DNA of 33,344 nt from an uncultured Collinsella sp. (lineage in GTDB: Bacteria > Actinomycetota > Coriobacteriia > Coriobacteriales > Coriobacteriaceae), in assembly GCA_958421655.1 (NCBI GenBank), contig CATZMG010000017.1:1-33344 (forward strand), in the 5' to 3' direction. Each line of letters starts with the position of its first letter. Positions within the stretch are counted from its first letter, which is position 1. Positions 1 to 7,654 of this stretch are shown piece by piece. A program made the position numbers and the translations under genes. The notes beneath the pieces were generated by a model, which saw only the letters and a list, made by a program, of their open reading frames with translations, was not told the origin of the DNA and ran no database searches.

Positions 1-426
1 GAGGTTGTCAAGGTCGGCCAGGAGGTCGAGGTCGAGGTTCTCGACGTCGATCTCAACCGCGAGCGCATCTCCCTTGGCCTCAAGCAGACCACCGAGGATC
101 CGTGGCGCGCACTGGTCAAGAAGTACCCCGTCGGCGCTATCGTCGAGGGCACTGTGACCAAGCTTGTCCCGTTCGGCGCTTTCGTCGACCTGGGCGAGGG
201 CATCGAGGGCCTGGTGCACATCTCCGAGATGGCCAACAAGCACGTCGATCAGCCTTCTCAGGTCACCCACGTGGGCGACAAGGTTCAGGTCAAGGTCATG
301 GAGATCGACCTCGACCGTCGTCGTATCTCCCTGTCCATGAAGTCTGCTGCTGAGACTCTGGGCGTTGAGATCGAGGTCACCCCGCTGCCTTCCGAGAAGA
401 AGGACGAGGAGACCGACGCCGAGTAA
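1..426 (+). CDS. rpsA: 30S ribosomal protein S1, C-terminal part
   Basis: The reading frame is open from base 1 and ends with TAA at 424-426, so the gene starts before the window. The visible 141 residues contain the end of one S1 RNA-binding repeat (ERISLGLKQ) and one complete repeat, running from GAIVEGTVTKLVPFGAFVDL through GLVHISEM to RRISLSMK. An acidic tail, EKKDEETDAE, follows. S1 repeats are OB folds that bind single-stranded mRNA and help it dock on the 30S subunit. Multi-repeat proteins with this spacing are typical of bacterial S1. The number of missing repeats cannot be told from here. A strong terminator follows 25 bases after the stop. Confidence 0.93.
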   Translation, partial: EVVKVGQEVEVEVLDVDLNRERISLGLKQTTEDPWRALVKKYPVGAIVEGTVTKLVPFGAFVDLGEGIEGLVHISEMANKHVDQPSQVTHVGDKVQVKVMEIDLDRRRISLSMKSAAETLGVEIEVTPLPSEKKDEETDAE

Positions 427-451
427 ATCGGTTTGACGATCACTTGTTTTA

Positions 452-485
452 AGGGATCCGTCCGCAACGGACGGGTCCCTTTTTG
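452..485 (+). terminator. Rho-independent terminator of rpsA
   Basis: A GC-rich stem (AGGGATCCGTCC paired with the complementary GGACGGGTCCCT, loop GCAAC region) is followed directly by a run of T. It lies 25 bases after the rpsA stop and should end that transcript. Confidence 0.9.
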
Positions 486-731
486 CATTTGTTGCTGAGG
501 TGCGCGATGCCGCCCGTGTGCAATGCCGCCTAGGCTGTTCACGGGCTATTGGGTTGTCGGTGCATGAAAAATGCCGACATCCCGCCTCGGGGAGGAGGCG
601 GGAACGCACCGAGTAGACGGAGGGGTGCGGAGCGCGGTCGCGTCTCGACTGACGACGTTGCCCATCGACGATACTATTGTACTGCATAGCGTGGTTCTTG
701 GTTTATCGTGTCGAACGCTTGTGTTGTGCCA
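486..731 (+). other. Gene-free spacer with clustered hairpins before rnpB
   Basis: I find no credible protein gene here. Three inverted repeats sit back to back: TGTCG..CGACA with inner GCAT/ATGC (555-579), CCCGCCTC/GAGGCGGG (581-602) and CGCACC/GGTGCG (605-629). None is followed by a T-run on the plus strand. This may be a structured transcript or simply a GC-rich spacer. No known RNA family is recognised. Confidence 0.3.
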
Positions 732-758
732 TTGCCTGTGACAACGGTGTGCTACACT
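732..758 (+). promoter_or_regulatory. Candidate promoter of rnpB
   Basis: TTGCCT (732-737) and TACACT (753-758) are separated by 15 bases, and the -10 lies about 11 bases before the predicted 5' end of the RNase P RNA. The spacing is shorter than the usual 17, so the -35 assignment is tentative. Confidence 0.45.
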
Positions 759-769
759 CTTGCACTGCT

Positions 770-1125
770 GAGTGGGCCAGACGGTCGCGCGATGTGCTGC
801 TTGCGGCACGCGTGAGGAAAGTCCGGGCTCCAGAGGGCGGGATGCCGGCTAACGGCCGGGCGGAGTGATCCGACGGAAAGCGCCGCAGAAAAGAAGACTC
901 CCACCTGCGCCGCAAGGCGTAAAGGGAAAAGCTGAAACGGTGGTGTAAGAGACCACCAGCGTCGTGGCAACACGGCGGCTTGGCAAGCCCCATCCGGAGC
1001 AAGCGCGAATAGGAACGCTATGGGCCGGCCCGGTCCGCGTTCGGGTAGCGTGCGTGGAGCTGCACGGTAACGTGCAGACAAGATAAATGACCGTTCACGA
1101 CAGAACCCGGCTTACAGGCCCACTT
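770..1125 (+). ncRNA. rnpB: RNase P RNA (catalytic RNA of ribonuclease P)
   Basis: This RNA cleaves the 5' leader from tRNA precursors. The conserved core is visible: GAGGAAAGTCCGGGCTCC near 812-832 (the P4/CR-I region), the AGGGTG-like and GAAACGGTGGTGTAAGAG segments in the middle, and the 3' signature GACAAGATAAATGACCG (1077-1093) with ACAGAACCCGGCTTACAGGC shortly after. The outer P1 helix closes between AGTGGGCC (771-778) and GGCCCACT (1117-1124), which fixes the ends at about 770 and 1125. A length of about 356 bases fits a bacterial type A RNA. A short T-run (1130-1134) follows and may help termination. The exact ends are inferred from the P1 helix. Confidence 0.96.
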
Positions 1126-1208
1126 GGCATTTTTGTTACCCTGACAATTCATATGGTGTTTGCCGTATTATTGAGGCTGTTTGTTGCTTTGCTTGTTGTT
1201 GAGGGGCT

Positions 1209-1847
1209 TTGTTGGACAGCTATTTTACTCTGCAATCGAATATTGAGGCTTCGGGCGAGTTTGTGGACCGCAAGAGCCGGTTTATTGCCCAGCTGGTCCA
1301 TATTGAGTCCGAGGATGAGGCGAATGCCTTTATCGAGATGGTTCGCAAGCGTCATTACGACGCTCGGCACAATGTTCCTGCGTGGATTTTAGTCGATGGA
1401 CGTGAACGTCAGAGCGATGACGGTGAGCCGAGCCGCACGAGCGGCATGCCGACGCTCGAGGTACTGCGCGGCGCAGAGCTCAAAAATGTTTGCTGCGTGG
1501 TGACGCGCTATTTTGGTGGCACGCTGTTGGGACCTGGTGGCTTGGTGCGCGCCTATACCGCGGCCACGCAGGCGGCGGTGGCAGCTGCTCGGGAGGCTGG
1601 GCAGATTGTCGAGATGACGAGCGTCGTGCCGGTTGACGTGCACGTGGCCTATCCGCAGCATGAGCAGGTGCTTCGTTTGGCGCAGGATTCGGGTGCCAAG
1701 GTTTCGGATACCGATTACGCGGATGCCGTGACGCTTCACTTGGTGTTTAAGGCAGGGGAGCAGGACCCGTTTTGCGCTAAGATGCGCGAGCTTATGGCAG
1801 GGCGCGAGGAGATTGAGGTCGGCGCTCCCGAGTTTGCGGAGTTCTAA
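1209..1847 (+). CDS. yigZ: YigZ/IMPACT family protein
   Basis: The 212-residue product matches the YigZ/YvyE (IMPACT) family. An N-terminal domain contains KSRFIAQL, the DARHNVPAWI stretch, SDDGEPSRTSGMP and the hallmark VVTRYFGGTLLGPGGLVRAY. It is followed by the C-terminal DUF1949-type ferredoxin-like domain. Related proteins are implicated in translation control or ribosome-associated functions, but the biochemical role in bacteria is not settled. Two TTG codons occur in tandem (1209 and 1212). GAGGGG at 1201-1206 suits the second slightly better; no ATG fits. A possible promoter, CTGACA (1141-1146) and TATTAT (1166-1171), has a long 19-base spacer. A bidirectional-looking terminator follows. 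Confidence 0.88.
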   Translation: MLDSYFTLQSNIEASGEFVDRKSRFIAQLVHIESEDEANAFIEMVRKRHYDARHNVPAWILVDGRERQSDDGEPSRTSGMPTLEVLRGAELKNVCCVVTRYFGGTLLGPGGLVRAYTAATQAAVAAAREAGQIVEMTSVVPVDVHVAYPQHEQVLRLAQDSGAKVSDTDYADAVTLHLVFKAGEQDPFCAKMRELMAGREEIEVGAPEFAEF

Positions 1848-1850
1848 CGG

Positions 1851-1901
1851 CGACGGCCGGCGTGCTTTTGGATGGATCCCAAGCGCGCCGGCCGTCGTTT
1901 T
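1851..1901. terminator. Terminator between convergent genes
   Basis: A 12-bp perfect stem, CGACGGCCGGCG (1851-1862) with CGCCGGCCGTCG (1886-1897), is followed by TTTT on the plus strand. It sits between the stop codons of the YigZ gene and the minus-strand C_GCAxxG_C_C gene and may serve both. Confidence 0.85.
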
Positions 1902-1914
1902 ATGTTGATGCCGT

Positions 1915-2361
1915 CTACTCGGCGAGCTGCTTTAGCACCTCGCAGGCGATCTCGATGGCATCGTCGATGCAACCGGGGCAGCTGCGGAGCGGACCCTTAT
2001 CCGATCCGATGCCCTTGAGCGTGCCGCAGACGGTCGTCGTGTTCTTCTCGCCAAAACGCTTGGCGATTTCGCGCGACAGCTTGTAGGTCTGGCCCTTGGT
2101 CTTGGGGTTTTCCATGCCGTCGCTCATTACAAAGCCCATGATGGCCACAGCGCCCGAGATGGCACCGCAGGTTTCGGTCATGCCGCCCATGCCGGCGCCA
2201 AAGCCCTCGGTGAGGGTAAAGGCGACCTGAGGGTCGAGTCCGACGGCAGGTGCGAGCGTGCAGGCGACGGCCTGCGCGCAGTTAAAGCCACGGGCGTGGT
2301 ATTCGGCAGCCTGAGCCTGACAGGCGGTGATGTCGAGCTGGGCCGTATCGATTTGCTTCAT
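1915..2361 (-). CDS. C_GCAxxG_C_C family redox protein
   Basis: The 148-residue protein has the cysteine pattern of the C_GCAxxG_C_C family: GFNCAQAV near residue 28, then TEGFGAGMGG, TCGAISGAVAIMG, TVCGTLKG and RSCPGCIDDA near the C-terminus. Members are small cysteine-rich proteins thought to be redox-active or to bind a metal or cluster; no reaction is established. I chose the ATG at 2361 because AAGGAG lies at the right distance upstream on the minus strand. An in-frame extension to 2433 is possible but lacks such a site. It is divergent from the O-acetylhomoserine sulfhydrylase gene, which hints at a shared link to sulfur metabolism, an inference only. Confidence 0.82.
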   Translation of the reverse strand: MKQIDTAQLDITACQAQAAEYHARGFNCAQAVACTLAPAVGLDPQVAFTLTEGFGAGMGGMTETCGAISGAVAIMGFVMSDGMENPKTKGQTYKLSREIAKRFGEKNTTTVCGTLKGIGSDKGPLRSCPGCIDDAIEIACEVLKQLAE

Positions 2362-2472
2362 CGTTGTCTCCTTGGTCACGGTGTACCCGCTTATGGTACC
2401 CGTGACGGTGCGTGTAATCATCGAGAGCTCCATCTATGCCTCATTTTTATCTATAGAGCAAATGCCTAAGGT

Positions 2473-2503
2473 TGAGACAAACACCCTTGATTCATTTGTC
2501 TCA
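2473..2503. promoter_or_regulatory. Inverted repeat in a divergent promoter region
   Basis: A 9-bp perfect inverted repeat, TGAGACAAA (2473-2481) and TTTGTCTCA (2495-2503), is separated by 13 bases. It lies between the divergent C_GCAxxG_C_C and metY genes and could be a dimer operator controlling one or both. A smaller hairpin, AACCCA/TGGGTT, follows at about 2506-2526. No SAM riboswitch core is visible in this spacer. Confidence 0.4.
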
Positions 2504-2590
2504 TAACCCACCTTGAGGATGGGTTGAGAGGGGTGTGCGGTAGCGGTATCGTGAACCGAATAAAACAAAACCCAAGTAAGGGAGTTGGAT

Positions 2591-3874
2591 ATGAGCGAGC
2601 AGACCATCGGTACTACATGTGTTCAGGGCGGCTATCACCCGGGAGATGCCGAGCCGCGTCAGGTGCCTATCTACCAGTCAACCACGTGGAAGTACGACAC
2701 GTCCGAGCACATGGGCAAGCTATTCGACCTGGAGGAGTCGGGCTACTTCTACAGCCGTCTGCAGAACCCCACGTGCGACCTGGTTGCTGCCAAGATCTGC
2801 GAGATGGAGGGCGGTACCGCTGCGATGCTCACGAGCTCGGGCATGGCTGCGAACTTCCTCGCTATCTTTAACGTGGCCGGTGCTGGCGATCACGTGGTCG
2901 CAAGCTCTGCCATTTACGGCGGTACCTACAACCTACTTGCTCATACCATGGAGCGCATGGGCTTGACCTGCACGTTCGTTGCCCCCGACTGCACCGATGA
3001 GGAGCTCGAGGCAGCCTTTGAGCCCAATACCAAGCTTGTCTTTGGCGAGACGATTGCCAACCCCGCCCTTGCCGTGCTCGATATTGAGCGCTTTGCCAAG
3101 GCCGCACATGACCACGGCGTGCCGTTGATGGTCGACAACACCTTCCCGACGCCCGTGATGTGCCGTCCCTTTGAGTGGGGCGCCGACATCGTTACGCACT
3201 CCACCACCAAGTACATGGATGGACATGCGGCCTACCTGGGCGGCGTGATCGTCGACCACGGTCAGTTTGACTGGATGGCCCATGCGGACAAGTTCCCGGG
3301 TCTTACCACGCCCGATGAGAGCTACCACGGCGTGACCTATGCCGAGAAGTTCGGTCGCGAGGGCGCCTTCATTACCAAGGCAACCGCTCAGCTCATGCGC
3401 GACCTCGGCCCCATGCAGAACCCACAAGCGGCGTTTTTCCTGAATAGCTCGCTCGAGAGCCTGCATGTACGCATGCCGCGTCATTGTGAGAACGGCCTGG
3501 CCGTTGCCAAGTTCCTGCAGAGCCATCCCAAGGTACGCTTCGTGAGCTATCCGGGTCTGGAGGGCGATAAGTACTATGACATGGCTCAGAAGTACATGCC
3601 CAACGGTACCTGCGGCGTTGTGAGCTTTGGCTTTAACGGTGGTCGCGCGGCGGCCGAGACCTTTATGAAGAGCCTCAAGCTCGCCCAGATCGCCACGCAC
3701 GTGGCCGACGCCCGCACTTGCTGCCTGCATCCCGCTAATGCCACGCATCGCCAGATGAACGATGAGGAGCTCATCGCCTGTGGCATCTCCGCCGACATGG
3801 TGCGCCTGTCGTGCGGCCTCGAGGACACGGCCGATTTGATTGCCGACCTTGAGCAGGCACTCGAGCAGTGCTAG
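2591..3874 (+). CDS. metY: O-acetylhomoserine sulfhydrylase (PLP-dependent)
   Basis: This 427-residue enzyme belongs to the Cys/Met-metabolism PLP family. The expected order of motifs is present: YSRLQNPT, SSGMAANF near residue 80, the VDNTFPTP stretch holding the PLP-binding aspartate near 184, and HSTTKYMDGH with the Schiff-base lysine at 207. The length, the GHAAYLGGVIVD continuation and the C-terminal RLSCGLEDTADLI favour O-acetylhomoserine (thiol)-lyase, which makes homocysteine from O-acetylhomoserine and sulfide. Cystathionine synthases and lyases are shorter. A methionine gamma-lyase-like activity cannot be excluded from sequence alone. Start: ATG 2591 behind AAGGGAG. It is monocistronic, ending in a strong terminator at 3944. 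Confidence 0.9.
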   Translation: MSEQTIGTTCVQGGYHPGDAEPRQVPIYQSTTWKYDTSEHMGKLFDLEESGYFYSRLQNPTCDLVAAKICEMEGGTAAMLTSSGMAANFLAIFNVAGAGDHVVASSAIYGGTYNLLAHTMERMGLTCTFVAPDCTDEELEAAFEPNTKLVFGETIANPALAVLDIERFAKAAHDHGVPLMVDNTFPTPVMCRPFEWGADIVTHSTTKYMDGHAAYLGGVIVDHGQFDWMAHADKFPGLTTPDESYHGVTYAEKFGREGAFITKATAQLMRDLGPMQNPQAAFFLNSSLESLHVRMPRHCENGLAVAKFLQSHPKVRFVSYPGLEGDKYYDMAQKYMPNGTCGVVSFGFNGGRAAAETFMKSLKLAQIATHVADARTCCLHPANATHRQMNDEELIACGISADMVRLSCGLEDTADLIADLEQALEQC

Positions 3875-3943
3875 GCTAGCGTGCGTGCGAGGCGTGGGAC
3901 GGCTTTTCGGCTGACGACGTCCTCATAGTTCCGATTCCGTAGG

Positions 3944-3990
3944 CGGGACCCCGATCGTGTCCGTTTGTAGGCGATTGGGGTCCCGTTTTT
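3944..3990 (+). terminator. Rho-independent terminator of metY
   Basis: CGGGACCCCGATCG (3944-3957) pairs with CGATTGGGGTCCCG (3972-3985), with one mismatch or wobble, and is followed by TTTTT (3986-3990). Confidence 0.88.
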
Positions 3991-4015
3991 GCGTTGCACG
4001 ATAGAAAGGATATAC

Positions 4016-5320
4016 ATGGAGAAAACTGCCGAGCAGCTGCGCCGCGAACACATTGCCCTAGAGGGCGACACCCACGGTAAGAATAAATGGGCGATTCTGT
4101 TCACCGTGCTCGTCATGACCTTTATGGCGTGTCTGGATGCGAGCATCGTGACGGTGGCGCTCCCAGTGATGCAAAAGGAGCTGGGGGTGGGTCTCGACCG
4201 CATTCAGCTCGTGAGCTCGGTGTATCTGCTCGCGACGTGCGTCGCCATGCTGCCGTTTGGCCGCTTGGGCGATGTGCGCGGCAAGGTGAATGTGTTCCAG
4301 CTTGGTGTAATCGTCTTTACGGGTGGCTCGTTGCTTTGCGGGCTTTCGGCTTCGCTCGAGGTGCTTATCTTGGCGCGTTTCGTGCAGGGCATTGGCTGTG
4401 CCGCCGCGATGGCCAACAATATGGGCATCATCACCGAGTCGTTTCCGGCGCGTGAGCGCGGCCGTGCCATGGGCATTCTGGCGACCTTTGTGGCTCTTGG
4501 CATGATGTGCGGCCCCGTGCTCGGCGGCGTGCTGGTGGCGAGCTTTCCCTGGGAGAGCATCTTCCTTATCAATCTGCCCATTGGCGTAATCTCGTTTATC
4601 GTGGGACTCTATACGCTGCCGCATGTGAAGCCGGAGGCTGGCGAACGCCCTATGCCGTTGACAGAGGCGGCGCGTCGCTGCTTTGCGAGCTCGGCTTTCA
4701 CGATTAACCTGGCTTGCATGCTTATCGTGTTCGTGGGTATCGGTGCCTCCGAGTTTGTGCTGCCGTTCTACTTTCAGGATGCCCACGGCTTTAGCTCCGA
4801 TATCTCCGGCCTGTTGTTTTTGGCGATGCCGGTCGTGAATGCCTTTGTGGGCCCGCTTTCGGGCTCGGTGTCCGACCGTGTTGGTTGTGAAGCGCCCACG
4901 GCCGTTGGCCTGGGCGTGTACGTGTGCGGTCTCTTTGCGGTGAGCACGCTTGACGAGCACTCTTCCATCTTGATGATTGTGTGCTGCGTCGCGTTTATGT
5001 CGTGCGGCACGTCGATCTTCCAGAGTCCCAATAATTCGCTGTATATGGGTTCGGCTCCGCGTGAGGCGCTTGGCTTTGCGGGCAGCTTGAGCAGCTTGGC
5101 GCGCTATGCGGGCATAGCGCTGGGTATTACGGCGGCGTCGCGCATCCTGTATGGACAGACGAGCGCGGCGATGGGCAAGACGGTCACGAACTATGTGGCG
5201 GGTCGTCCGGACGTGTTCCTCTTTGGCTTCCGTTTGGTATTTTACGTGCTGATGGCCGTTGCTACCGTGGGCTTTGCGCTCACATTGGTACGTTTGGTGA
5301 GGACGCGCACCCGGCATTAG
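4016..5320 (+). CDS. MFS transporter, DHA2 drug-exporter type
   Basis: The 434-residue integral membrane protein has the motifs of the major facilitator superfamily: DASIVTVALPVMQ in the first helix (motif D1), GRLGDVRGK in the first cytoplasmic loop (motif A), RFVQGIGCAAAMAN (motif B) and the antiporter motif C, GPVLGGVLV. These point to the drug:H+ antiporter-2 group, whose members export lipophilic cations, antiseptics or metabolites. The length is shorter than typical 14-helix QacA/EmrB proteins, so a reduced helix number is likely. Start: ATG 4016 behind AAAGGA (4005-4010). It is flanked by a terminator upstream and by a spacer before xpt, so it is probably a single-gene unit. The substrate is unknown. 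Confidence 0.86.
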   Translation: MEKTAEQLRREHIALEGDTHGKNKWAILFTVLVMTFMACLDASIVTVALPVMQKELGVGLDRIQLVSSVYLLATCVAMLPFGRLGDVRGKVNVFQLGVIVFTGGSLLCGLSASLEVLILARFVQGIGCAAAMANNMGIITESFPARERGRAMGILATFVALGMMCGPVLGGVLVASFPWESIFLINLPIGVISFIVGLYTLPHVKPEAGERPMPLTEAARRCFASSAFTINLACMLIVFVGIGASEFVLPFYFQDAHGFSSDISGLLFLAMPVVNAFVGPLSGSVSDRVGCEAPTAVGLGVYVCGLFAVSTLDEHSSILMIVCCVAFMSCGTSIFQSPNNSLYMGSAPREALGFAGSLSSLARYAGIALGITAASRILYGQTSAAMGKTVTNYVAGRPDVFLFGFRLVFYVLMAVATVGFALTLVRLVRTRTRH

Positions 5321-5477
5321 CGTGTTGGGAGGCTGTCTGCCACGATTCGCACCGTCCCAAAAAGACTGGTTTGTGGTGCGATGCGGCTTGTGGGGCGGGC
5401 GGGGGTCGGTCCGTGGTAGACTATCGAACAACGTTTATTAATCGCGCGGTATCGTTGCCGCGAGAAGGGGTTGCGCC

Positions 5478-6056
5478 ATGCAGGAGCTTGAGGATCGTAT
5501 TCGCCATGACGGCATCGTAAAGGCCGGTAACGTCCTTAAGGTTGATGCCTTCCTCAACCACCAGTGCGACGTTGAGTTATTTGACCACATGGGTGCCGAG
5601 TGGGCCCGTCTGTTCGAGGGTGTCGAGATCAACAAGATTCTGACGATTGAGGCTTCGGGCATTGGCATGGCTTGCATCGCGGCTCAGCATTTTGGCGGTG
5701 TGCCGGTGGTCTTTGCCAAGAAGGCGCAGTCCATCAACCTCGACGGCGAGCAGTATGCCACGACCATCTACTCCTTTACCAAGCAAAAGGAGTACCCGGT
5801 CATCGTTGGCAAACGTTTCCTGTCCGAGGGCGACAAGGTCCTGATCATCGACGACTTCTTGGCCAATGGCTGCGCGCTCGAGGGCCTTATCAAGATCTGC
5901 GAGGCTGCGGGTGCCGAGGTGTCCGGTATTGGCATTGCAGTGGAGAAGGGCTTCCAGGGCGGCGGCGATAAGCTCCGCGAGCGCGGCTTCCGCGTCGAGA
6001 GCCTGGCCCGTATTGCCGATATGGACTGCGAGACCGGCGAGATCACCTTCGCCTAA
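5478..6056 (+). CDS. xpt: Xanthine phosphoribosyltransferase
   Basis: The 192-residue product is a full-length Xpt of the Gram-positive type. It salvages xanthine with PRPP to make XMP. The PRPP-binding loop VLIIDDFLANGCA is at residues 121-133, and the family-specific region ILTIEASGIGMACIAA precedes it (about residues 55-70). FAKKAQSINLDGEQY is the segment that covers the active site in this family. Start: ATG 5478 behind GAGAAGGGG. I see no purine riboswitch in the 157-base upstream spacer; a TAGACT hexamer (5417-5422) may be a -10 element without a clear -35. A strong terminator follows 28 bases after the stop. Confidence 0.95.
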   Translation: MQELEDRIRHDGIVKAGNVLKVDAFLNHQCDVELFDHMGAEWARLFEGVEINKILTIEASGIGMACIAAQHFGGVPVVFAKKAQSINLDGEQYATTIYSFTKQKEYPVIVGKRFLSEGDKVLIIDDFLANGCALEGLIKICEAAGAEVSGIGIAVEKGFQGGGDKLRERGFRVESLARIADMDCETGEITFA

Positions 6057-6084
6057 GCGCGCAACACAAGCGATTGGTATGCGA

Positions 6085-6118
6085 TGTGACAAAGGGCTTT
6101 CCCTTTGTCACATTTTTT
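6085..6118 (+). terminator. Rho-independent terminator of xpt
   Basis: A perfect 12-bp stem, TGTGACAAAGGG (6085-6096) with CCCTTTGTCACA (6101-6112), has a CTTT loop and six T residues after it (6113-6118). Confidence 0.93.
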
Positions 6119-6138
6119 GTATGAGGGGAGGTGTTGAT

Positions 6139-6519
6139 ATGGACGAGAACAAGATGGGATGGCGCGAGTATGCGCGCTATGCCGAGATGTCGGCCGAGGA
6201 GTTGGCGCGCGATTGCGAGGTGCAGGTGTTTCGCGCGACTGGTCCGGGCGGACAAGGCGTCAACACGACGGATTCGGCGGTGCGCATGAAACATATCCCT
6301 TCGGGAATTACCGTGACGGCGCGCGAGAGCCGCAGCCAGTTCCAGAACCGTATCTGCTGTCTGCGTAAGCTGCGTGCAGAGCTTGAGCGTCGTGGCCGTC
6401 CGCCGCGCCGACGCGTAAAGACCAAGGTGCCTCAGCGCTCTCGCCAGCGCAGACTCAATGACAAGCACTTCAACGCCATTAAAAAGGCCAACCGTCGCAA
6501 GCCGGGTAGCGACGAATAG
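6139..6519 (+). CDS. Release-factor-like GGQ domain protein (peptidyl-tRNA hydrolase type)
   Basis: The 126-residue protein is a stand-alone class-I release-factor catalytic domain. It has the GGQ tripeptide at residues 37-39 in ATGPGGQGVNTTDSAVRM, followed by IPSGITVTARESRSQFQNR. It lacks the codon-recognition domains of RF1 and RF2. Its C-terminal tail is very basic (RRGRPPRRRVK, RSRQRRLND, KKANRRK), as in ArfB/YaeJ and RF-H-like proteins, where the tail reaches into the mRNA channel of stalled ribosomes. A role in ribosome rescue or peptidyl-tRNA hydrolysis is therefore likely but inferred. Start: ATG 6139 behind GGGGAGG; an earlier ATG at 6121 abuts the xpt terminator and has no ribosome site. 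Confidence 0.85.
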   Translation: MDENKMGWREYARYAEMSAEELARDCEVQVFRATGPGGQGVNTTDSAVRMKHIPSGITVTARESRSQFQNRICCLRKLRAELERRGRPPRRRVKTKVPQRSRQRRLNDKHFNAIKKANRRKPGSDE

Positions 6520-6529
6520 CCTCCTCATG

Positions 6530-6596
6530 AGTTGCGGTGAAATAGGGATTGTTTTCCGGCTTTACCTGCATAAACAGTCCCTATTTCACCGCAACT
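6530..6596. repeat. Palindromic repeat, copy 1
   Basis: The arms AGTTGCGGTGAAATAGGGA (6530-6548) and their exact complement (6578-6596) form a 19-bp stem. The stem extends by TGTTT/AAACA plus one wobble pair to about 25 bp around a 17-base loop. It lies in the 86-base gap between two convergent genes, 10 bases after the release-factor-like stop and 9 bases beyond the lipid-kinase stop. The 16-bp basal part is shared with copies at 30118 and 31430. No T-run follows on either strand. Confidence 0.92.
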
Positions 6597-6605
6597 TAGG
6601 TGGGG

Positions 6606-7568
6606 TTAGCGGGTTGGGTGCCAGACTTGGAGGGCACCGGGAAGGATGTCGACTTCGATGCGCGAGGCGACAACGGGCTCGCCGTCGGCTTGGATGGGGA
6701 AGTCGGGCTCCTCAAAGGTGAGCTCGGCATGGCGGCAGCGGCGCATGCGAACCGGTGGTAACTTGGTATGGTGGCCGTCCTTGGCCGAAAGAAACATAGG
6801 CAGGGCAACCGCACGAGGGACGGGGCCGCAGGCGTAACAGACGTCGAGCATGCCATCGCAGGGGTCGGCATCGGGGCAGATGCGATAGCCCGAGCCATAC
6901 GTGGAGCCCAGCTGAATCGCCATGATGATCGCCCTCACGCGCTCGGCAGGCGCGCCGTCAAAGCTGGCTGTCATGGGGTAGTTGCGATAGCGCAGGCCAA
7001 ACTGCTCAAGTCCCGAGAGGGTGTAGAGCGGCGCGCCGGTGAGACCCGTCTTTTTGCGCAGCTCGGCGGTGCCAAGGCCGATGGCGGCATCGATGCCGAT
7101 CGAAAGCGTCTGGTCGTAGTACTCAACGGTAGCCTCGCCGCTGCCGCTCGCAGGACTCCAAGAGCGAATGCGCCCGATGTCCTGACGCTGCAGCTCGCAG
7201 GTGAGCAGCGCGCCAAAATCCTTGCCGGAGAAATCGTCGATACCGAGCGTCTGGGCAAAATCGTTGCCGGAGCCCACAGGTAGGATGGCAAGAGCGGGGC
7301 GGGCGTCCTGCTCTTGCGTCATAAGTCCGTTGACGACCTCGTGAATCACGCCGTCGCCGCCAAGGGCGATAACGGTGCGATAGCCCTGAGCCTGTGCGGC
7401 CAGCTCCTTGGCGTGTCCCATGCGCTCGGTCAGCACCAGGTCAAACTGGGATGCGCGTGCGGTCATGTCCAAAAAGCGTTGCAGGTGCTCGGCAACTTCG
7501 CGCGCCGCACCCGACTGGGCGGCTGGGTTGGCGATAATGAGCGTGCGGCCAAAATCAGTTGCGTGCAT
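6606..7568 (-). CDS. Diacylglycerol kinase-family lipid kinase
   Basis: The 320-residue protein has the DAGK catalytic fold: IIANPAAQSG near residues 11-20, the nucleotide-binding GGDGVIHEVVNG (69-80) and PVGSGNDFAQTLG (96-108). The C-terminal half has the beta-sandwich domain seen in YegS/BmrU/DgkB proteins, with DGMLDV and a terminal QADGEP. It phosphorylates a lipid such as diacylglycerol or an undecaprenyl- or sphingosine-like substrate at the inner membrane face; the exact substrate is unknown. GGDGV replaces the more common GGDGT. I chose the ATG at 7568 because GGGAG lies seven bases upstream; an ATG at 7592 has no ribosome site. The CLC gene is 86 bases upstream on the same strand, so co-transcription is possible. 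Confidence 0.87.
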   Translation of the reverse strand: MHATDFGRTLIIANPAAQSGAAREVAEHLQRFLDMTARASQFDLVLTERMGHAKELAAQAQGYRTVIALGGDGVIHEVVNGLMTQEQDARPALAILPVGSGNDFAQTLGIDDFSGKDFGALLTCELQRQDIGRIRSWSPASGSGEATVEYYDQTLSIGIDAAIGLGTAELRKKTGLTGAPLYTLSGLEQFGLRYRNYPMTASFDGAPAERVRAIIMAIQLGSTYGSGYRICPDADPCDGMLDVCYACGPVPRAVALPMFLSAKDGHHTKLPPVRMRRCRHAELTFEEPDFPIQADGEPVVASRIEVDILPGALQVWHPTR

Positions 7569-7654
7569 GGGGCGACTCCCGGCGTGTGACATGACAGTGC
7601 GGTCGCGCTCAGGTCGAATTGACCCCGATTGTGGCTGCACGGCGATTATTACAT

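Noticed and set aside
2434..2590. SAM riboswitch before the O-acetylhomoserine sulfhydrylase
   Set aside because: The conserved core sequences of SAM-I or SAM-IV types are not present; only simple dyads are seen.
5321..5477. Purine riboswitch before xpt
   Set aside because: The three-way junction consensus is not present in this spacer.
6121..6141. ATG at 6121 as start of the release-factor-like protein
   Set aside because: It directly follows the T-run of the xpt terminator and has no ribosome site; ATG 6139 has GGGGAGG in front.
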